A stretch of 30,500 bases of DNA from Tubiluchus corallicola. Its lineage: Eukaryota; Priapulida; Priapulimorpha; Priapulimorphida; Tubiluchidae. The notes below the pieces were generated by a model, which worked only from the letters and a program-made list of their open reading frames with translations, was not told the origin of the DNA and did no database searches. The stretch's first letter is position 1, and each line of letters starts with the position of its first letter. Position numbers and translations under genes: made by a program. The stretch lies in contig JAQGDQ010002457.1 of NCBI GenBank assembly GCA_030141605.1, positions 1 through 30,500 of the forward strand, given 5' to 3'. This document shows, piece after piece, positions 25,502-30,500 of this stretch.

Positions 25502-26797
25502 TCACAAGTCCGATTTGTTAAACAAAGAAGTTGTGGTGTAGTCTATTCTAATTTCCCTTATAATCGTTCCTTTTTGCAAGGTTTCTGCCACATTGTAGCT
25601 GATACCTATCTCCATATCGATATTCTTCAACCTCCCCACAAGGAGCGGATGAAACTCGATTATCTGATCTTCTCTATGGTATTGGTAACGTGTCTCATTT
25701 ATCTTGTCAAACCGTTTTTTCACATATGCCGCATCTTTGCCATATGCTTTGGCGGTCTTTATAAAATAGTCGTTTGGAGAGAAATACTCGATCTTTGCAA
25801 GCTTTTGATGTGCGTTTTGGGAGTATATCTGCGAAGTGAGTTTGTTTTCGAGGGAGCAATAATGTACTCCCAATTGCAAATTCTTATAGGTAGAAAACTT
25901 CAATAGCTCAAGGCAAACATCTTCACTGCCAGCAATCGGCAAACCACCCGCATAGGTGTAATCGTAAAGAATCCGATAAGGAGGGTTCTTTATTCTGTAG
26001 CCTCTTTTTATGTATTCTTCCGCATTTTGATGAGGATAAAGGAACTCCAGAAGGTTTATGCCGAAAATACCCAAATCTTCAAGCTTGATCAGTATCTCCT
26101 TGACAGCTTCATACTGTTCAGGTCCCACCGGCATCTCTACCATGACTGCCGGCACATGTGCTTTTGATATGGACATGATGTTGTAAAGGTCATCGTTGAT
26201 GTCTTCCAGCTTTATGCTGTATCTTATTTCATCCAAGCCATCAAGCCTGAGCAACAGCTCTTTGTCCACAAGATCACCATTTGAGTATATCCTTGTGTGA
26301 GTATTGGGATCATTTTTTTTGACCTCTTTCACGAACTCAATGCATTCATCCGGATACAAGAAAGGTTCGCCGCCCGTTATAGATACGGACTTCAGCTTTT
26401 TGCCGCTCGCATTCATTAACCTGTATTCTGACAAGATGTCATTCCGTTTGTGTGGTTCAAAATAATTGTGCTGATTCCTATTTGAGCAGAAGTAGCAATC
26501 CCTGTTGCACTCCAAACTAATAATGAATGTGTGCGAATGGGCTCCAGTTTGACAGCTTATACAGGCTGGAGATATTGCTGATGAGTATAGGCTTTTACCC
26601 ATATTTCTGGAGATTGTATTGCCCTTTGTGGCGAGTGGAGAGGCAGTATCTGGTTCTCTCTCGGTGGAGAACTCCATTCCGCAGGATACCACGTCTTCTT
26701 GAAAAGCGTCGTACATCCTCACGTAGCGATCTACATCTTTGCGGAATATTTCGGACTTTATTATGGAGAGATTATCTCTATTCAGTACAGTCAACAT
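25502..26797 (-). CDS. Radical SAM protein in molybdoenzyme cluster, function unknown
   Basis: 431 residues. The CxxxCxxC cluster is Cys97/101/104 in SLECNRDCYFC, preceded by a CxxC (Cys79, Cys82) in SPACISCQTGAHSHTF. The SAM-binding GGEP motif is in SITGGEPFL (residues 139-147), and YSNGDLVD follows as the beta-4 strand. A cysteine pair further on (EDVCLELL and VHYCSLENK) could bind a second cluster. I do not recognise a SPASM or Twitch domain with certainty. The gene heads a unit with TorD1 and the ferredoxin, between two molybdoenzyme modules, which suggests a role in maturing or modifying that enzyme or its cofactor. The ATG at 26797 is the first available start after a stop but has a poor ribosome site. 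Confidence 0.82.
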   Translation of the reverse strand: MLTVLNRDNLSIIKSEIFRKDVDRYVRMYDAFQEDVVSCGMEFSTEREPDTASPLATKGNTISRNMGKSLYSSAISPACISCQTGAHSHTFIISLECNRDCYFCSNRNQHNYFEPHKRNDILSEYRLMNASGKKLKSVSITGGEPFLYPDECIEFVKEVKKNDPNTHTRIYSNGDLVDKELLLRLDGLDEIRYSIKLEDINDDLYNIMSISKAHVPAVMVEMPVGPEQYEAVKEILIKLEDLGIFGINLLEFLYPHQNAEEYIKRGYRIKNPPYRILYDYTYAGGLPIAGSEDVCLELLKFSTYKNLQLGVHYCSLENKLTSQIYSQNAHQKLAKIEYFSPNDYFIKTAKAYGKDAAYVKKRFDKINETRYQYHREDQIIEFHPLLVGRLKNIDMEIGISYNVAETLQKGTIIREIRIDYTTTSLFNKSDL

Positions 26798-26955
26798 GCT
26801 CGAGGAGTGAGGCTAGCATATATGTCCTTCATCTTCAACCCTAAACAACAGGTAATTAATACAAATCTTGTTACACATTTTTTGCATTACTACCTTGACC
26901 GGTGGCATGGATAAAAGCCCGGAATAACACCGCTTATTGACGTTATAACTTTTCT

Positions 26956-27570
26956 TCAAAAAAATATATTTGGAATGGTATCTTTATCCAGCTTATCACC
27001 ACTGGGAGACATGTTTGTTGCCGGAAAGTCTTCCATACCTCCCCTCTTGGCTTTGGGGTATTTGCCCCTTATTTCGTTGACGCTGGCGGCATCAATGGCT
27101 CTTTGGGGGCAGGCAACGACACAAGCCGGCTTTAACCCTTCCTTCCATCTGTCCCAGCACATGGTGCATTTCTGTACGGGATGATCCACCTTCCAGCTTT
27201 TCTCAACCGCTTCATTACTATCATCTGCCCACTTTAGTGCGCCGTAGGGACATTTCTGCACACATGCTTTATAGTTTTTACAAGCGTTCCTGTTTACTAC
27301 AACCATACCTGTGTCGCCGCGCTTTTGAATGGCACCAACGGGGCAGGCAATAGTACACGCAGGATTTGTGCAGTGGTGGCAAGATACCACCAAATTTTTT
27401 ACCTTAACTTCAGGAAATGTCCCATCTTCCTTTGTGGTGAGTGTCCTCCAACCAGTGAAGCCCGGCTTTAAGTTGTTCCAATCTTTGCAAGCAACGGTGC
27501 AAGCGTTGCAACCCATGCACCTGTTTTGGTTGAAATAAAAAGCTATCTGTGTGTTATTGTCAATGGCCAT
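26956..27570 (-). CDS. DmsB-like four-cluster Fe-S subunit (B2)
   Basis: 204-residue paralogue of B1 and electron-transfer partner of A2. Cluster ligands: Cys18/21/24/28, Cys64/67/72/76, Cys97/103/107 and Cys135/138/150/154. Tyr100 replaces the second cysteine of cluster III, parallel to Leu93 in B1, so a [3Fe-4S] cluster is predicted there. It has no signal peptide. GGAGA precedes the ATG at 27570, and the gap to the A2 stop is 21 bases. The 158 bases downstream (26798-26955) contain no clear terminator. A motif-like ACAAATCTTGTTACA at 26861-26875 is the only thing I noticed there. Confidence 0.9.
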   Translation of the reverse strand: MAIDNNTQIAFYFNQNRCMGCNACTVACKDWNNLKPGFTGWRTLTTKEDGTFPEVKVKNLVVSCHHCTNPACTIACPVGAIQKRGDTGMVVVNRNACKNYKACVQKCPYGALKWADDSNEAVEKSWKVDHPVQKCTMCWDRWKEGLKPACVVACPQRAIDAASVNEIRGKYPKAKRGGMEDFPATNMSPSGDKLDKDTIPNIFF

Positions 27571-27591
27571 TTATAGTCTCCTTAACTCCGC

Positions 27592-28230
27592 TCAAACAAG
27601 AGCAGGTTCAATTTTAACTTTGGTGTCCGATGCTGAAGTCATGCCCCTAGCTATCCTTGTGGGTCTTGCTGTTGTGAGAGTGTTTGCATTGCCTCCAACA
27701 TCCACCATATTGCCGCCACCCTGATCAACCATCCAACGCCAAGCTCCCTGCCCTATCGCCAAGAGCCTCGGTGGAACCCTGTTTGTAACAATGGCAGATG
27801 CAAATATAGCCCCTCTATCATTTGATATCCTTACCCTGTTGCCATTTTCTATACCAAACTCATTAGCATCGTCGGGATTTAACCACACCGGTTCGTAAAC
27901 ATGCTCTTCCCATACGTTACTAAAATCGCTATCCTCATACTGTGCGTCATCGATAAAGGCGCTATTGCCGTGCTGGTCTTTTTTATAAAGCTCTGTCAGA
28001 TAACTCACTTTGTTCAGTGTAGAGTGAGAACGGTACATTATGTGCCAGGTCTGAAGAGTAAATACATAATCGGAAGCGTCAGTATCTAGCGGATCGGGAT
28101 GAGGGTAGGTGGTATTATTTGCATGACGCCCCTCTATCATCGGTATGTACATCGGTATAGGATATACGTAACGCGCTTGTTCTTGCTCATCGCCAGCATT
28201 GTCTGCGTATTGTCTTGTATATCGTTCCAT
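27592..28230 (-). pseudogene. Molybdopterin catalytic subunit A2, C-terminal piece (MopB_CT domain)
   Basis: 212 residues holding the C-terminal molybdopterin-binding domain: YPIPMYIPMIEG, WHIMYRSHSTLNKVSYL, NPDDANEFGIENGNRVRISN and GGNANTLTTARPTRIARG, which closely follows the DmsA C-terminus. It is in a different frame from the N-terminal piece and overlaps it by 44 bases. An ATG at 28230 exists with only a weak AGAG upstream. The join must lie between 28189 and about 28239, because an in-frame TAG closes this frame just upstream. A frameshift or sequencing error is likelier than a genuinely separate subunit. Confidence 0.85.
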
Positions 28231-30500
28231 TGTTCTCTAAGGTTATGGTACCGTCAAGGTTTGCGTGGTATCTGGCCTCATAATCTTCCACCAAACCCAG
28301 GCAATAAGCTTCAAATTTTCCGGAAGGGGTGCCTAACGGGTTATTTTCCGGATCATCGCGAAAACTTTTGTGCTTTATGATAGGATCCCTATTGTCGGCA
28401 CCAATTCTGATAAGCCCAGCTTTGTCCCTGTCTCTGTATCTTGATCTATACGGTTCGTCCAACGTATCAACCCAGGCATTCCATTTTTCCAACGCTACAG
28501 TCTCAGGATCACCATGGTCTCTATAATCTTCGCCTCTGCCGAGACCATCGGCGATGTGTGCTCCTATCTCGTATTCATGCAGAGCATCTCCCGGAGGATC
28601 CATAACCTTTGGCACCACTACAGCCTCTTCGCTAAACCAACCGGTAACTCCGTTAGAGCTCTTCTCCAAAGCCATGGCCCCAGGAAGAACATAGTCGGAA
28701 TACCTCGCGGAATTGGTCATGAAGTGATCCGATGTTACGATGAGTTCCAGCTTGTTTCTGTCTACCACAATGCTCTCCATAAGACCCAAATCACCTGTCT
28801 GGTTGGCGAGTATATTGCCGCCAAAGTTCATCAAAGCGCCTATCTTGTATTCATCCACAATCTTTTTAATTTGACCGTCATTCCAACGTGATTCCCCTCC
28901 TACTGTCGCGGTACCGCTCTTGTCCACGATATCCGACCACAGAAATACTGGGTATGTATACTTTGTGCCATTTTGGTTGTAACCGGGCAAGGTCTGATTA
29001 TCTGTGTTGAAAACTTTACTGACCTGATTGCCTAGGTTGTCTAAAACGGCTTCTCCTTCAGCATCCCACTCTCTCAAAGCATCCTTTTGAGCGGGCAGTC
29101 CACTTGACATATTGTTTGTACCGGTATTGCCTGCTCGACTGGACCATGGTCTCATGCCGTAGCTGCGCCCCTCTTTTCCAAAATGACCCGCAACTGCCAT
29201 CATTATTCTCAATAACCAAACCCCCTGCTCCGCTTCGGTGTGGCGTTGCATGCCCGTGCCAACGGGGATAAATGTCTTGGTGTTTGCTATAGTTGTTGCG
29301 AGCTCTTTAATATCTGCTTCAGCCATACCACTGATGCCTGCTGCCCAGGCGGGAGTTTTTGGATTTTGACCATAGATGTTGCTCCTCGCATTCTCAAGGG
29401 GATCGCCTGCATTTACTTCATAGCCTATATTAGCTGGGTATACAGATATCCCTCTATTTAGCGCCGTGCTGTCATCACTAAATCTAGCTAATGTGAGGCG
29501 GTTGTCAGTACCCATAACATATGCACTCAAAGAACCTCCGCTCGGAACAGCCTGATAGGTGGCTATATCATCGTTACTTCTGACATAAAACTTGTTGTTT
29601 GACGGATTATCTTCATCTATTGTCGTATTAAATTCGTTGTAGTTTTCTGTGAAGGAGTTGTCAAAAAAGCCGTGCACGTATTTGTCTATGAAGTCTGCAG
29701 GGTTTGTGGTGTCTCCATCCTGCTTCAACAGGGGATTGGTCTTTAGGGTTCCGTTTGTGTTCCATGTCTCTGTAATCCAGTGGTAAAGGATCGCAAGAAC
29801 TACAGCTGCATCTGTGCCCGGTATAACTGGATAAACTTTGTCAGCCAATGTTGCTGCAGTTTGTGAAGTCCTGGTCTCAACTGATAGAATATCTACACCA
29901 CTCTCTTTAGCTTTTGTCCAAAAATAGCCGGTTTGAGAACCCCAGATATTTTCTGTGCCGTTGTTGCTCCACAGTATTATTGTATCCGCATTTACGAGGT
30001 CTTCTCTGGAGTTACTTTCCGGTATGTAACCTTGTCCTTCGATGAATGATGTAACATGATCTATGCTGGGCCAGCTGTAGTCATCCCTGTAGTTTAATAT
30101 ATCAAGGCCTGAGAGCCTTCCGACTCTAGACAAGCAGCTGCCCGTCCAACCGGTGCTGTCTCCGGATGCGTACAGCCTGTGAAAAAGCTGTGTATTTGAA
30201 TCCATACCTTTGATTTTTTCGCCAATTTCTTTGCCCGCCTGCTCCCAAGTTATCGGTTTAAAGCCGGTCATATCTCCGCGCGCTCCAGTCTGCTTTAATG
30301 GCGTCATCAAGCGATCTTTCCTATACCACCACTCTCTCCTAGAATGACAACGAACACAGGAGCGAAACTGAGGGTTATAGTCCTCAAACACATTATCAGG
30401 GTCTGGCGTATTGTCCAAGCTCTCCTCAACAGTAGTGATCCGCTTTACAACTCCATCCTTCACCCAATATTTACTTACACAACGACCGCCGCAGTTGTGC
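28187..30500 (-). pseudogene. DMSO reductase family catalytic subunit A2, N-terminal and central piece (5' end beyond window)
   Basis: Paralogue of A1, running off the right edge, where HNCGGRC is just visible in frame at 30483-30499. Other landmarks: RSCVRCHSRREWWY (fourth Fe-S Cys region), PLKQTGARGDMTGFKPITWEQA, a Ser ligand candidate in YRDDYSWPSI, and PGTDAAVVLAILYHW. Compared with A1 it has an insertion of about 40 residues rich in Asn, Asp and Thr between VHGFFDNS and GGSLSAYVMG. The frame ends at a TGA at 28187 within a region not conserved between paralogues. The MopB C-terminal domain continues in another frame. The Tat signal, if any, lies beyond 30500. Confidence 0.87.

Noticed and set aside
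26798-26955. Possible terminator or small RNA between B2 and the radical SAM gene
   Set aside because: Only weak, imperfect inverted repeats with no T tract; nothing to support a terminator or RNA.
1-30500. CRISPR arrays, IS elements, prophage or tRNA genes
   Set aside because: No repeated spacer pattern, transposase, integrase or cloverleaf-like sequence was seen; almost all DNA is coding.

Overview
This window looks like a chromosomal segment of a Gram-negative, probably anaerobic and curved bacterium. It has a Tat-exported molybdoenzyme cluster with TorD chaperones, a hydrogenase maturation gene, a Csd6/Csd4-like peptidoglycan shape pair, and the conserved order tmk-holB-ricT-metG-tatD. 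DNA composition is moderately AT-rich. I would guess Deferribacterota, Campylobacterota or Desulfobacterota, with low confidence, because no rRNA or other lineage marker is present. I saw no tRNA, rRNA, CRISPR array, IS element or phage gene.

Layout. (1) 1-4698, minus strand: a tight housekeeping operon reading tmk, holB, ricT, metG, tatD, with overlaps of a few to 14 bases; tatD runs off the left edge. (2) 4748-8827, minus: a four-gene GldA/GldF/GldG-type ABC system ending in a DUF4340 protein. (3) 8922-11227, minus: hypF, broken by one frameshift. (4) 11270-16946, plus: an RsmF-like rRNA methyltransferase, an L,D-transpeptidase-fold protein (Csd6/Pgp2-like), a Csd4/Pgp1-like carboxypeptidase gene broken by several indels, then thiE and thiL. 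thiE has no ordinary start codon at the proper position. (5) 16949-19028, minus: a GT81 glucosyl-3-phosphoglycerate synthase and a HAD phosphatase, a plausible two-step glucosylglycerate (compatible solute) pathway. (6) 19165-30500, minus: a respiratory molybdoenzyme island.

The island is the most interesting part. In the direction of transcription it reads: catalytic subunit A2 (frameshifted, cut by the window edge), Fe-S subunit B2, a radical SAM protein, TorD-like chaperone 1, a multi-cluster ferredoxin with an MvhD-like middle, catalytic subunit A1 (Tat signal), Fe-S subunit B1, an 11-bp perfect-stem terminator, TorD-like chaperone 2, and a lipoprotein with three Kazal domains. No NrfD/DmsC membrane anchor is seen. 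Both B subunits lack one cysteine of cluster III (Leu or Tyr instead), which predicts a NarH-like [3Fe-4S] cluster. A1 has Ala where the first ligand of its N-terminal Fe-S site is expected. A 13-bp motif, ACAAATTGYAACA, occurs upstream of both A1 and TorD2. The radical SAM and ferredoxin genes between two paralogous molybdoenzymes have no function I can name.

Three genes (hypF, csd4-like, A2) carry frameshifts, and thiE has an odd start. Either this genome is losing genes or the assembly has residual indel errors; raw reads would decide.
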